Origin: Pleurostoma richardsiae
Lineage: Eukaryota; Ascomycota; Sordariomycetes; Calosphaeriales; Pleurostomataceae
DNA: 64,000 bases
Assembly (NCBI GenBank): GCA_030052745.1
Contig: JANBVO010000019.1
Location: 620,001 to 684,000 of the forward strand
Direction of reading: 5' to 3'
Numbering within the stretch: position 1 is the first letter of the stretch; each line of letters begins with the position of its first letter. Shown one piece after another: positions 12,289-23,659 of this stretch. The notes beneath the pieces were generated by a model. That model did not search any database. It saw only the letters and a list, made by a program, of their open reading frames with translations, and was not told the origin of the DNA. The translations under genes and the position numbers were made by a program.

Positions 12289-12842
12289 CTTAGCAGTCGA
12301 AACTCTATGGCAGCCAGGTAGGCAAGCAAAACACAATCTCCGCGTTCAATAATCCATAGATGATGACCTTAGTCGCTATATCGCTTGCCGTGAAAGGACC
12401 AGCCTATACTTTATGGGCCAGCTTCCATATTGCATCTCGAGTCTGTGATTTGCAGATTCGCCATCCAATCGACCGTTGTTACACTTGGCCCTAATCAGTC
12501 TAGAATATACTATGTAGCACGTCACCGAGACCGCGTATTGCGCTTCGACTTTGTGAATCCCTTAACCCCGAAGTCCACAGGCGCTGCATTGAGCCAAGAC
12601 GGGCGATTCTTATGAGGAGCAGAGCATGAGCAATCCCGGAGAGAACTGACGCAACCGCCTGCAAAGTGCGCTGATTGAGCCGCTCTGTGCTTCCGAACAG
12701 TGGAGTTGATAACAAGTGGAGAGGGCCATAAGGGTCATGGCATTCAAAAGGCGCCAGCATCGCGGAGCTCCGGCGAGAGGATGGTCTCCACGGAGTGCCC
12801 TGTCTACTGGCCAGCTCCATCGACCGCGGAGCGTCGCCGACG
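12289..12842. promoter_or_regulatory. Shared divergent promoter of FMN monooxygenase and Zn2Cys6 regulator
   Basis: Non-coding stretch of 554 bases between two start codons facing away from each other. It is the likely site for the cluster regulator's own binding motifs. I could not pick out a single clear CGG-N-CCG palindrome by eye. Confidence 0.4.
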
Positions 12843-15138
12843 ATGGATGCCATTCAGGCCAATGGGCTAGACCTGCCCAGAGAGTCTCCAGATTTGCTGC
12901 CAGAAGACCCGAGACCCCACAAAATCCGCCGCATTGAAGCCGCAGCCTCTGCGCCCGGTCTTTCCTGGTCGTCAGGAGGCTTAGAGATCCTGAATATTGG
13001 GCATGACGAATACCAGCACCTGGGTCGGGGCTCTGTTGAGACCGTAACCGAAGAAGTGCAGCCTGCACGGCGACAACTGCCGCCCGCAAGTGTTAACCAA
13101 CCACCACGGTCCCGGGGGACGGTTGCTTGTCAGAAATGCCGCTCGCGCAAAACAAAATGCGACAACCAACGACCGAGCTGTAGCTACTGCCTGAAGGTCG
13201 GTGAGCCCTGTGTGTATGAGGCGGAAGCCAACTCCTGGTAAGTAAGCAGTCACCCCTCCCAGCCATGGCCGCGGGAGGTGAACGAGCTAAGAATTGTCTT
13301 CCAGCTGCCATGTCTTTGGGCGAGAGGTCCTGCAAGCTCTCGTCGAGCTCCGAGAGATCGTCTTAAAGCCGCCAAGCGGGAAGTTGCAGACTGATGGTCA
13401 CGTTGGACACGTAGGCAGCGGCAAAGATGGCTCTCCTGCCTCGCCGCAGCCTGAGCTGGCTACTAGAGGTGGCGATCTCCGCCTCAAGCCGGCGCTCTCC
13501 CTCAGTCGGATCCAGAAGATCGAGAACATTGTGCAATGGCGCATCTTCCAACCGCATATTGTGGCAACCGACATTTACCCTGACGCCAATGCACCCGTTG
13601 CCCTGGATCATTCAATGCCAAGCACCGACATCAAAATGCTGAGTGACCTGGAGCTGAGCTACATCCGCAGCGTGCACCTGATGAACCCCATTCTGCATCT
13701 TTCTACACTGCACGATCTAATCCTCCGCGTGGCAGAAAGTGGGTTTGACTGGTCGCTCGAGTCCTGCCTCGTCGCACTCGTGTGTGCAATTGGTGCTATT
13801 ACCGAGCCGCTTGAGATAGCGGAAGCCTCTAAAGCCCTTGACGTGATCGATAGGCGCGATTCTCAATGTCGTAGCGACATCGACCTGGCCACCAGGTACT
13901 GGAATGTCGCAGCTAAGCGTCTGGGCTTTGCCCTTGATCAGAACGATATCGGGGCTGTACAATGTCTGTGTCTGGCAGGGTAAGAGCACCACTGGGAGCA
14001 TATGAAGACACTAATCACACTGGGTTCTTTGAAGCTGACCAGGCAGAAGGATATGGCATATGCACAACCTACAGCCGCTTCAAGCCTGGAAATATTTCAA
14101 CCACGCGGCAAATGCGTGGTTCTGCACAGTCATGCGCAAGTGAGCACAATCACGATTCGGTGCCTCTATGGGAGAAGAGTAAGCCTTGCTGACGGGGTGG
14201 ACAGCGACCCATTACGAAAACCTCCTGATCGCAGTCGTCCAGGGCCGATTGGCGTCGAAGGGGCTCTATGCTTCACAATCTGGAAGTCCACCTGGTATGT
14301 CCGTTCGTCCACATCAACTCGGTGGCTTCTTACTCGTGCTTACCAATTTTCATCCAGTGAGCTGCGCCCCGAATTGTCACTTCCCCCCTCGGTGCTGGAG
14401 GATTGCGAAGTACTTCACCCGTTTCCAACACTGCCAGACCTGGAAGACCCAAGGCTCGGCATAGCCGCGGTCGACAGCGAGCGCGGCTGGTACTACTATC
14501 TAGCAGAGATTGCCGCGCGCCACCTCATCAATAACCTGCTCGAATGTCACGTTTACGACTTTGACAACATCCAACCGTCAGATGTTGCACGGATGATACG
14601 CCACGCCGAGGTATTCGAGGCGCAGATCCACGAGTGGCGGTCATCCTTGCCCGCTCAGCTACACTTCGACATTCCCACAGATTTAACCCTATCTGAACTA
14701 AATGACCCAATGACTGTGGTGTTACGGCAGCGGTACTTGTCGAGCCTTGAATTGACATACCGGCCCTTGCTACGGATATGCACTGATTTCCCTCTGGACG
14801 ATCTCCAGGGGTACGACGGGCCGCTTCGGAGCAGAGTGGCCGCCCTGGCGTCCCAGAACCTGCGATTCTCGTACTTGAAGATCCTGCGCATAAGCAAGAA
14901 GCTCCACCACGGGACTTGGTTCAACCTGCGCAGCTTGACTGGGTCGTGTCTGCGGTTCGCTGCGGCGGAGAAGGCCCAGCGTGATAGAAAGCTATTAGGC
15001 GCACAGGAGCTTCAGATCCCACCGAACTGGAGGTCTCGCGTGATAAATGCACTAGAGATCCTGCAGCCGTACTGGAACTCAAACCGTGGTGGGGGAGCGG
15101 GCCTAATGGCCCTTATTGACCAAGCCCTGAAGCTGTAG
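12843..15138 (+). CDS. Zn2Cys6 transcription factor with fungal-specific middle homology region
   Basis: Sequence-specific nuclear regulator. Exons: 12843-13237, 13305-13979, 14050-14139, 14205-14294, 14358-15138 (676 aa). The zinc cluster has cysteines at 96, 99, 106, 113, 116 and 123 (spacing 2-6-6-2-6) and is followed by a short linker. The rest is the fungal_trans middle homology region. Signature segments are LQAWKYFNHAANAWFCTVM across exon 3, and a short conserved segment joined over the 14295-14357 intron that leads into an ELxLPPS stretch. The Cys-finger comes after a 95-residue N-terminal arm; another in-frame ATG lies at 12795. It sits inside the accessory enzyme run between the monooxygenase and the transporter, so it is the likely pathway-specific activator. 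Confidence 0.92.
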
Positions 15139-15603
15139 GAATGTATCTGAATGTCCCGCGGCGTGGAATGCTTCATAGCCAAATGCAATCAAGAACATGT
15201 TAACATCTGTTAGAGATATTAAAGATATTTTGACGAAACCTAAGGTCTTTACATGACACTCTAATAAACGTTCTATAAACGAGATGGTACTAGTTGCTTC
15301 AGGCACAGAAAGAGTGCGTGGGTAGGTGTACGTGTAGAAGGTTTCTACGCTGCCCGAGAGCTATTATTCCATTCAGGAAGCAACAGCCATGTAGATAAGT
15401 AAGAAGCTTGGATGGTAATATTGGATTTCTAAAGACTTCTTGGTTCAGCCTTCTGTTATTGATTGCATGTGTTCGAACATGACAGCGCTGAAGGCAAGAG
15501 CGCTATGCTCATTATACTCAGTTATCAGTTAGAGAGCACTGTTTCACCGCCTTGAGCAATCCGAGACCGGTATTCATATAGAGCCAAACCATCTTTTGGA
15601 TAC
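15139..15603. other. Intergenic, convergent 3' ends
   Basis: About 465 bases between the stop codons of the regulator and the transporter, which face each other. AT-rich 3' UTR-like sequence. No gene seen. Confidence 0.5.
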
Positions 15604-17174
15604 TCAGGCCTTTTGAACAATAACCGTGTGGACAGCCTCATCTATACCGCTAGAATGACCACCGTCGTCATTTGGCAAAATAGCCGATTCTGCAGCGGTC
15701 TCTTCGTCCAGTACATGCCCTCTGGGTTGTTGATGTTAGTCCTCGTCTTGAGACCGAAGCAGGTTGTGGAGAGCAGCTTACTCGCGCGAGTTTATCCACC
15801 AGCTCAGCGGATGCGATAACAAGATCAAGGTGGCCGACATGGCGATGCCGAAGGCGAAGCCCTTGGTGAACCGCGGGGCCTCCACTGTAGGATAGGTCAA
15901 AAGTCCGACCCAAGCAGTGGACGATTGTGCCCACGCAGTTCCTATGATGAGGGTGACTGCTCGCTGGGCGGGCGACTGTCTCATGACGTGGTTTACCCAG
16001 CCATAGATGACGGTAGAAGTCGACGCCGCAGAGAAGTTGGTCATGAACGCAAACCACTTGGCGCCTTCCGGGACGTCCCAGACAAGCAGGATGGCCAAGC
16101 CGACTATGTTGAAGACGTGGCCGGCCGTCAGCGCCCAAACGGGCCCGACAAGCAGGTCAGAGGCGAAGGCAATCGTTAAGACGAAGAATATGCCGCAGAC
16201 GGCCTGCAGCGTTCCCAGCTCGTTCAGCCTGGGGATGGAATAGCGATCTAAGCTCCTGAGCCACAGCAAGTAGGCTCCGCTGCCCTGAGCTCCGCCTGAA
16301 TTCCAAAAGAGGGTCAAGACGACCAAAAGGGCCCAGAAGATTGGGTTCTTGACGACCTGTCGCAGCGATTTCCACTGAAACTTCTCGGATGTTGTGTGGC
16401 CGGCAAATTTCAGCCGCGAGGTTGAGAGGTCGATGTCGACCTGGCTCAGAACCAGCCGGTTTGGCATAGCTGGGGTGCCGGGGATAACAAAGATACCCAA
16501 GATTCCGATTGGGATAGTGATGACTGCACATATGATGTACATCCACCGCCAGCCGGCCAAGCCATGCACGTTATGGAGGCGGGCTGATGCTCCGGCCTGG
16601 ATCAGTCCAGCAGTCAGCACACCCAGAGTAGTACCGTTGTAAAAGATACCTGCGCGACGAGAGATCTCGTCCCTCCGGTACCAGCATCCGAACAGGTAGT
16701 GAACAGCTGGATAGAATGCGGCCTCAAAGAAGCCGACAAGAAACCGGTATCCCATGACTTCTGAGTAACCTGTCGCTCGAAACTGCAGAAGAGTGAAGAG
16801 ACCCCAGAGGATATCTACAGCCGGAATCAACCATTGGAGCGGAACCCGCGTGAGCAGGACCATGAATGGAAGCTGGCCAACGACGGCTCCAACAGTATAC
16901 ATAGTCTGAAACTGGACGAGTTGGTTGCCGTATAGTCCGAGGTCTTCCTTCATCCCCGAGACGTACGCACTGTCTATTGCCTCTTTAGCATGCTTGCCTT
17001 GTAAGTCAAAAGTCGAATGGCCATACTGATGTTAGATTGGTCAATATACTTAGCCCAGTATGCGAGGAAGACGTATGGCACGATGAGCAGATCGAGCTTG
17101 ACAATCAACTTCCTCTCCTGCGGCGAATCAGTCTCCGCAAACCACCTGACCTTCCACTTTGTACGGCCGGCCAT
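15604..17174 (-). CDS. MFS transporter, Dal5/anion:cation symporter family
   Basis: Plasma-membrane permease of the Dal5 family, which carries allantoate, pantothenate, nicotinate or sulfonates in yeasts. Exons (minus): 17174-17027, 16973-15782, 15721-15604 (485 aa). The opening has the family hallmark KLDLLIVPYVFLAYWAKYID, then SAYVSGMKEDLGLYGNQ across the first intron. About 12 hydrophobic segments follow, with the GFFEAAFYPAVHYLFGCWY element. The last intron (15781-15722) replaces an early stop by a 39-residue acidic tail, which fits the family. It is divergent from the Baeyer-Villiger-type gene, sharing an 837-bp promoter. The substrate cannot be read from sequence. Yeast Soa1, a sulfonate carrier, belongs to this family. 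Confidence 0.92.
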
Positions 17175-18011
17175 TCTGAATACTTGGACTTGTCAAGAAT
17201 CGTTCGATCTGTAGGTATGGTTCGATTGTTCTATGTTCCATAATGCGGGAATCTCTTTGGAGAGGCCGAAAGGGGTCATATACCGACGTCGTCGCTGCCA
17301 TTTCTGAAAACATTGTGAGCTATCTACACGGGCCAGAAGGCGTGCTTCCAGTGAAAGTGCACGTAAGTCAGCCACCGTATGAGCTTTTCCGGCTGGGCCA
17401 TAGGGTTGGCAGCAGTGAAGCCGCAGCAGCCGATACACACCTCTGCTTCTTTGAAATTTGGAAAGGAGTTTACCAGTTGGGCACGGAGAGATGGCTGTCG
17501 GGGAGCCTGCCGATGGTCAGGGAGGGTCGGGGACCAGCCGAGCGGTGATGGCCGCTCGTTGGCCCAAGCAGCCGCATGTGCTTGGATATTCTGGTCCATG
17601 CTAGATAGATCCGATCTCTCGGCGTGAGCTGGATGCGGCAAAGCGTAATAGGCAAACGATCCATTCAACGGGGCTCCAAAGATGAACTGGACCGCTGGTC
17701 CCCGCACTAGGCATTCTCATATTGAGTGGGGATAGGCGACCCAGTCGGGGGGACAACCGGCATCATTTGCAGCGACGTGCAGGGTGTTAGACTGGCTGGA
17801 GCCCACAGAACGACACCTGCCGCAACTGTAGCGATCGCGTCATACTCGAGTGAACAAGGCATCTTAAGCTGGTCTGCTCGACTGATGCCGAGAGATGTCA
17901 AAACGATGGATGTTCCCTTCTCACGGTACCGCAATGGTAGCAGCGCATGCTCTTTGATTAGAGTTGACTTTGTGTTTTCTGAAACACTCGAGGCCACTGT
18001 CCTGTTGCAAC
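17175..18011. promoter_or_regulatory. Divergent promoter of the MFS transporter and Baeyer-Villiger-type monooxygenase
   Basis: 837 bases between two diverging start codons. An open frame on the minus strand (17707-17324) has no recognisable domain and no codon pattern like its neighbours, so I treat the stretch as regulatory. Confidence 0.4.
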
Positions 18012-20099
18012 ATGGTCGTCGTCGCCAATTCTCAGCCTGAGGGCAACTCTGCCCCAACAGCACAAATAAATTCAGCTGAAGTTAACAGCGAAACCGTGTC
18101 ATTAAAGCTTGGAGAGCTTCGCATACAGGCCAATGAGACTAGGGATGCCAATTCGCTTCCCAGCGTGAACGGCACTACAGTTAATGGTGCAGATGTGCCC
18201 GTTGACCACGCGACCGAGGAGCAGAAATTTGAACAATCGCCACGCTTTGATACCGTGGAGTCCTATCCAGTGTCAGATCTCAAGCTCGAGGATCACTTGA
18301 TTGACGACTTCCGTCCCCTACGCGTGGCGGTGATTGGCGCTGGGCTTTCAGGAATCCTATCTGGGATTCTACTCCCTGAGAAGGTGCCCAAAGTGCAGCT
18401 GACGATCTTTGAGAAAAGCAAAGAGGTGGTAAGTCTAGAACGTCAGGAAGAGCGTCAAATATCCCTCTTGCGTTTGGAATTCTTTCCGAATCACTGTTCA
18501 TCGTTTCTTTCCTAGTGTTACAGAGTGGGTAGTGGCTGCTGACACGGTGGGCGACAGGGCGGAACTTGGTTAGAAAACATCTATCCGGGTGTACGATGCG
18601 ACATCCCTTCGCATGTCTACCAGACCACCTTCTCCCCCAACCTACAGTGGTCCGAGCAGTTTGCCGAGGGAGCTGAGATTCTGGAGTACTGGAAGAACTT
18701 GGCCAAAAAGTACGATGTGGCCCGCTTCCTGCGCATGGGCACGTATGTCGAGACCGCGCAATGGGACGACGCGCACTCGGCTTGGGCTCTCACGTTGCAG
18801 GACGTGGACACTAAGCGCACCTGGATCGAAAACTTCGACTTCGTGATCACGGCAATTGGGCGCTTCAACGAGTGGAAGCTACCCGACTATCCCGGCATCA
18901 AGGACTACAAGGGTCACCTCCGACACAGCTCCAATTGGGACCCGACCTATGATCCTACTGGTAAGAATGTCGCCGTTATCGGCAATGGTGCCAGCGGTAT
19001 CCAACTGGTCCCAGAACTCCAGAAAGTCGTAAAACGTTTGGACCACTATGCACGCAACAGGACGTGGATCGCTGCTGGATGGGGAGGTCGGGAACGCCAG
19101 GTTGGGCCAGAGTACATCCCAGAAGAGCAGATCAAGTCCTTTGCCGACCCAGACACCTATCTCGCTTTTCGCAAGGACGCCGAGGACCGCTACTGGAGAG
19201 GTGCCAACGCCATGAAAGCAGGGACCAAGGAGAATGCCAGCTATCAGGAGAGGTTCACCGAAATCATGCATCGGCGGCTGGAGAAGAAGCCCGGCCTTGC
19301 AGAGAGGATGATACCCGACTTCTCGCCGCATTGCAGGAGATTGACACCCGGCCCGGGATATCTGGAAGCGCTCACCGAGGATAATCTGGAATACATCCAG
19401 ACTCCCATATCCAGATTTACCGCCACCGGGATCGAGACGGTGGACGGCATTCATCGCGAGGTGGATGCCGTATTCTGCGCGACAGGTCACAACATCGACT
19501 TCGCGCCCCCATTCTCCATCCGCGCGCGGGGCGTGGATCTCAAGACGGCCTGGAAGCACGACGGGGAGATCGGGTTCCCCAAGACCTATCTCGGGATGGC
19601 GAGCGCCGGGTTTCCCAACCTGCTCTTCATAGGCACCGTGCACACGAATGGCATCGCCGGGACTTTCGTGCACAGCATCGAGAGCCAGATCACCTACTAC
19701 GCCAAGGTCCTCCGCAAGGTGTCCAGCGAGGGCATCAAGAGCATCACGCCGTCGGCCCGGGCAGTGAACGACTTTATATCCTACGCCGACGCGTACTTTC
19801 CGACGACCGTCATGACCGGCAACTGCAGCTCCTGGGCTAACGGGGGCCGTCCCGGCGCGCGGATCCACGGTGCCTGGCCCGGGAGTGCGTCACACCTGGC
19901 GTTTATCCGCCGGAACCCCCGCTGGGAGGATTTCGAGTACGAGTATACCTCGGACAGTGGGAACAGGTTCGCCTTCTTTGGGAATGGCCGGACGATGAGG
20001 GAGGCAGATCCAGACTTTGACATTACGTCGTATCTGAAGAGAAACCCGGCCGAGATAGATCTCCGTGACTTGCACGAGAGCTGGCATAGCTGGCCGTAG
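18012..20099 (+). CDS. Baeyer-Villiger-type flavin monooxygenase
   Basis: FAD- and NADPH-dependent monooxygenase, expected to insert oxygen next to a ketone or to oxidise a heteroatom. Exons: 18012-18428 and 18558-20099 (652 aa). It has an N-terminal extension of about 100 residues with no domain. The first Rossmann motif GAGLSG is at 109-114 and the second GNGASG at 281-286. The Baeyer-Villiger fingerprint is YKGHLRHSSNW at 256-266 (Tyr in place of the usual Phe). GGTWLENIYPGVRCDIPSH, the conserved substrate/FAD region, begins right after the 129-nt intron. It converges on the aldo-keto reductase gene. Together with the neighbouring reductase this would fit ketone to ester or lactone chemistry, but the substrate is unknown. 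Confidence 0.93.
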
Positions 20100-20320
20100 G
20101 TGGTTCGTAATTGTCGGTTTGTCGGTTTCGACTTAGATGAACCAGAACAAATAGCACACCATTATATTAGATTTCACAGGCCTGGCATAATTGAGTAATC
20201 ACGTTTAATAGGTATTAACATTTCGATGTTGTTTGTGTCTTAGGTAGTAATGTAATACCTGTTGACAGTTACTACAGGAAGGATCTTGACGGTATTCAAA
20301 GATCTCTCTGGTGCCATGAA

Positions 20321-21521
20321 TCATTCCTGAAGTTCAGGCAAGATTGGGTGAATGTCTTCGACATAATCAAAGAACCCGCGTATATTGGAAGTCCGAACGT
20401 CCCCAGGCCCTTGGGGCCCCCGATTAATGTTTCCGCTCAAGAAGTTGTGTGGAAACCCGACATCAAATGGATATGCAGTTTCAATATCGGCAATATCCTG
20501 GCCCGTCAAGCGCAGACTCAGGGCCTCGATGTTGCCGTGGATATGACCGAGTTTTCGGCCTCCCAAGATGGGGAACACATAGGCTGCCTTGTGCAGCACG
20601 TACGCCAGGGCAACCGATGTAATCGCAACTCCCTTTCGAACAGCGATCTTCTCGAGTTGATCCGAAACTAAAGCTTCGCGTCCGTTATTCATCGAGGGCA
20701 TATTTCGGCCGCCTTCTTTGATCTGATCCTTGGGCTTGAAGAGACCACGGCCGAGGGTGCCCCACGGCGCCAAGCCCATGCCCTCGGCCCGGCACATAGG
20801 GATGATGTCTCGCTCGAAGTCCCGATCGGCCGCAGACCACCTGCCCTGGTACACCGAGAACTGCCTCAGTCCGTGCTGCCGAGCGTAGTCGTTGCACTTG
20901 ACCACGATCCAGGCCGGCGTATCGGAGATGCCTAGATACAGGACCTTGCCTGAAGTAACCAGGTGATTAAGCGACTGCATGATCTCGGGTATGTCCGCGG
21001 TCATATCCCAGAAGTGAAGGTAGAGGAGATCGATGTAGGTCGTCTGGAGCTTCTTGAGACTCGCATCGACGGAGAGGTGCAGGCTCTTAGTACCATTTCC
21101 ACCAAAGTTACATTGTTGTCGGTATGGCTCGGATCTGGACTTGAAGTTGCCCGTGTACTTTGTCGCCAGGACAAACTCATCGCGCCGCCCGGTCTTGGTC
21201 AGCCATTCGCCCAACCACTTCTCGGACTCTTCTCCCTGGTAGCTTGACGCACTGAAGGTTTGTCAGAATCCCAATGACATAGCAGGACTTGAAACATGAG
21301 GTTCATACTCACGTGTCGAGGAAATTGCCGCCTTGCTCATAGAAGTAGTCGAGAATCTCGAACGCGGTCTCTTTCGTGCACTCGCCCAGTGAATCGTCCA
21401 TCACTCCCCCAAAGTTCATTGTCCCCAGACATATCGGGCTGACAAAAACCCCTGCAGTGGGAGCCAGCAGCCGGTGGCGGCCGAGCAGGCTCTTGGGCGG
21501 TTGGACAGTTGGTGGTGCCAT
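20321..21521 (-). CDS. Aldo-keto reductase (StcV/NorB-like)
   Basis: NADPH-dependent carbonyl reductase or aryl-alcohol dehydrogenase-like member of the aldo-keto reductase family. Exons (minus): 21521-21313 and 21251-20321 (379 aa). The catalytic tetrad is visible: Asp69 (NFLDTASSY), Tyr74, Lys101 (LATKYTG) and His149 (DLLYLHFWD). The TSGKVLYLGISDTPAW and VFPILGGRK segments are typical of the subgroup with norsolorinic acid reductases and yeast AAD enzymes. It converges on the monooxygenase gene across a 221-base gap. A regulated role in the same pathway is inferred from position only. Confidence 0.93.
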
Positions 21522-22313
21522 AGCTGGCTGCGTGTTATTCGGCTCGGTGAATCACGGGCGGGAATGGTGACGCCACCGGGACATGCAACTCAGTCCGGCA
21601 CTGACTTCGTCAAAGACTTTATGGCAAGCATAGTATATGCCGGCTGAGAGGCGAACGCCTCCGCATCGCGGAGCGAGGCCGACGTAGATCCCCAGCAGTG
21701 CAGCCTACTCGACCAAGTCGCATGGACTGTGACCAGCAATTGCTGGGCAGAAGACAGCCTGAGTCTGGTGGCGTCGGGGGCTGCAATACTCTAGATCAGG
21801 CTAACGCCGATTGCGTGACTGGCTATTTAGCTCGGTCAGTATGCACAGAGCAGGCCCACCATCGCGGAGCAATGCCGATGAGCATCCCAGTCAGTTGGTG
21901 CGTCGTCCATGCGCGCTACTGCATCGAGCTTCACAGTGAGTTCTCTCCTCTGCATCGGCTCGGATCCCGAGTATAACCAAGCACTAAGAATTGTCACGAT
22001 GAGTATCTGGACAATTCTGGTCCTCGCACGAAATACTAGGTCAGTATGGCGACTAAATAACTCGATGCACATCTTGCCGGGGTGGTTCATAGAGCCTCGT
22101 TGGCCGTCGAGGCTCAACGCGAAACTACTTTGCTTCGATTTCGGCCGGCTGCTGTACACTTGTCTCTAGGAGCGGATATGTTCTCTCCGAACACTCGCCC
22201 CTCCCCCCGGTTGCGTGTCCGTGTCGCAGGCCTTGTATACTTAAGAAAAACCCAACCGGTAAGGCCAGGTCGGAGCAGCTTTTGAAAGCATCACAGAAAA
22301 GAGGTGAAGTAGA
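21522..22313. promoter_or_regulatory. Divergent promoter of the aldo-keto reductase and TauD-type dioxygenase
   Basis: About 790 bases between diverging start codons. No coding sequence is supported. Confidence 0.4.
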
Positions 22314-23659
22314 ATGGCTACCATCACATTCACGGAAGAGTCTGTGCAGGGTAGCGGTCAGCACTCGCTACAGCACGTCGAGGCAGATACTCTGGCCAAG
22401 AGCGAAAACACCTCTTCTTCAGCCCTCGATATGTATGTGCAGAGCATGGTGGAACCGCGCGATGAACAGATTGAGACTCACACCACCGCCTTTATAGATA
22501 TGATCTTCCCTACTGGGGTAATGAAAATGGACAAAAGTATGGACGCATTGACCTGTACTGCCTCGCAAGAGAGAATGGAAGAAATAATGACATGACGACA
22601 GGATGGCCCCTCTGGAGCTTTTCGAGCACTACGAGCATGGCAAGGACGCGGACCCTAGTTTCGGATCCCTTCTGAAGGAAGGGACCAAGATCTCGGATAT
22701 CACCAAATCTATCGGCGCAGATGTTACTGGCGTTCAGCTCTCACAGCTTGACAACAGAGGTAAAGACGAGCTCGCACTCCTAGTGGCGCAGAAGAAGGTA
22801 TGCCGCCACGAGAAGCTCCGGGAAGTAATATCCGGCTGACAGACCAAAGGTCGTGGTCTTCCACGATCAAGACTTCGCAACCATCCCGATCCAACAAGCT
22901 GTCGATTTTGCGGGCTATTTCGGTAGGCTCCACGTCCACCCAGTCAGGTAACTACCCTCAATTCCCTGAAGGCCAGTACTGGCAGCAATTTAACAGGGTC
23001 CTGGGGCTCACTTTCTTGTCTGCAGTGGCGCCGTGCCAGGTTTTCCTCAGCTGCATATGGTCTACCGCGGACCCGAGGACGTGGGCCACGACAAGTTTCT
23101 GGAGACTAGAACTACGTCCGTCTCGTGGCACAGTGATGTAAGCTATGAGTTGCAGCCTCCGGGCACCACGTTCCTGTTCGCTATCGAAGTACCCGAGAGT
23201 GGAGGAGACACTCTGTTCGTCAACCAGGTCAAGGCGTACGAGAGACTCTCTCCCGGGTTCCGAGAGCGACTGGCCGGGCTCAAAGTCGTGCATTCCGCGC
23301 ATGAGCAGGCCCAGAACGCGCTCAAGAACGGTGGTCAGTTGAGGAGGGATCCAATCACCTCGGTGCACCCTCTGGTCCGAACACACCCGGCAACGGGCGA
23401 GAAGGCGCTTTACATCCAACCACAGTTCGCGCGGTCGATAGTGGGCTATAAGAAGGAGGAGAGCGATGCGCTACTCAACTTTCTCTACCAGCATATAGCC
23501 CTGAGCCAGGATCTGCAGTGCCGTGTCAAGTGGAGCCCGCGCTCCGTCGTTGTATGGGACAATAGGGTAACGGCACACTCGGGCTTGGTGGATTGGGAAG
23601 GACCTTGCTTCAGATATATCGCCCGTCTGGCAGCGCAAGCTGAAGTACCAACCGAGTAA
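22314..23659 (+). CDS. TauD/TfdA-type Fe(II), 2-oxoglutarate-dependent dioxygenase
   Basis: Non-haem iron dioxygenase of the taurine/sulfonate dioxygenase family. Exons: 22314-22432, 22498-22536 (39 nt), 22602-22797, 22850-22947, 23026-23659 (361 aa). The small second exon is inferred because it restores the family's conserved LPYWGNENGQK-MAPLELFEH approach. Metal ligands are His186 and Asp188 (SWHSDVSYE) and distal His335 (NRVTAHSGLVDW). The arginine that holds 2-oxoglutarate is in FRYIARL. The length is normal for fungal members. It closes the accessory enzyme run on the right. Together with a DszA-type monooxygenase and a Dal5-family carrier it hints at sulfonate or organosulfur use. Confidence 0.92.

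Noticed and set aside
17324-17707. 127-codon open frame on the minus strand
   Set aside because: No domain or splice support; lies in a divergent promoter region.
18879-19868. Long minus-strand open frame inside the Baeyer-Villiger-type gene
   Set aside because: Shadow frame; the plus strand encodes a well conserved enzyme.
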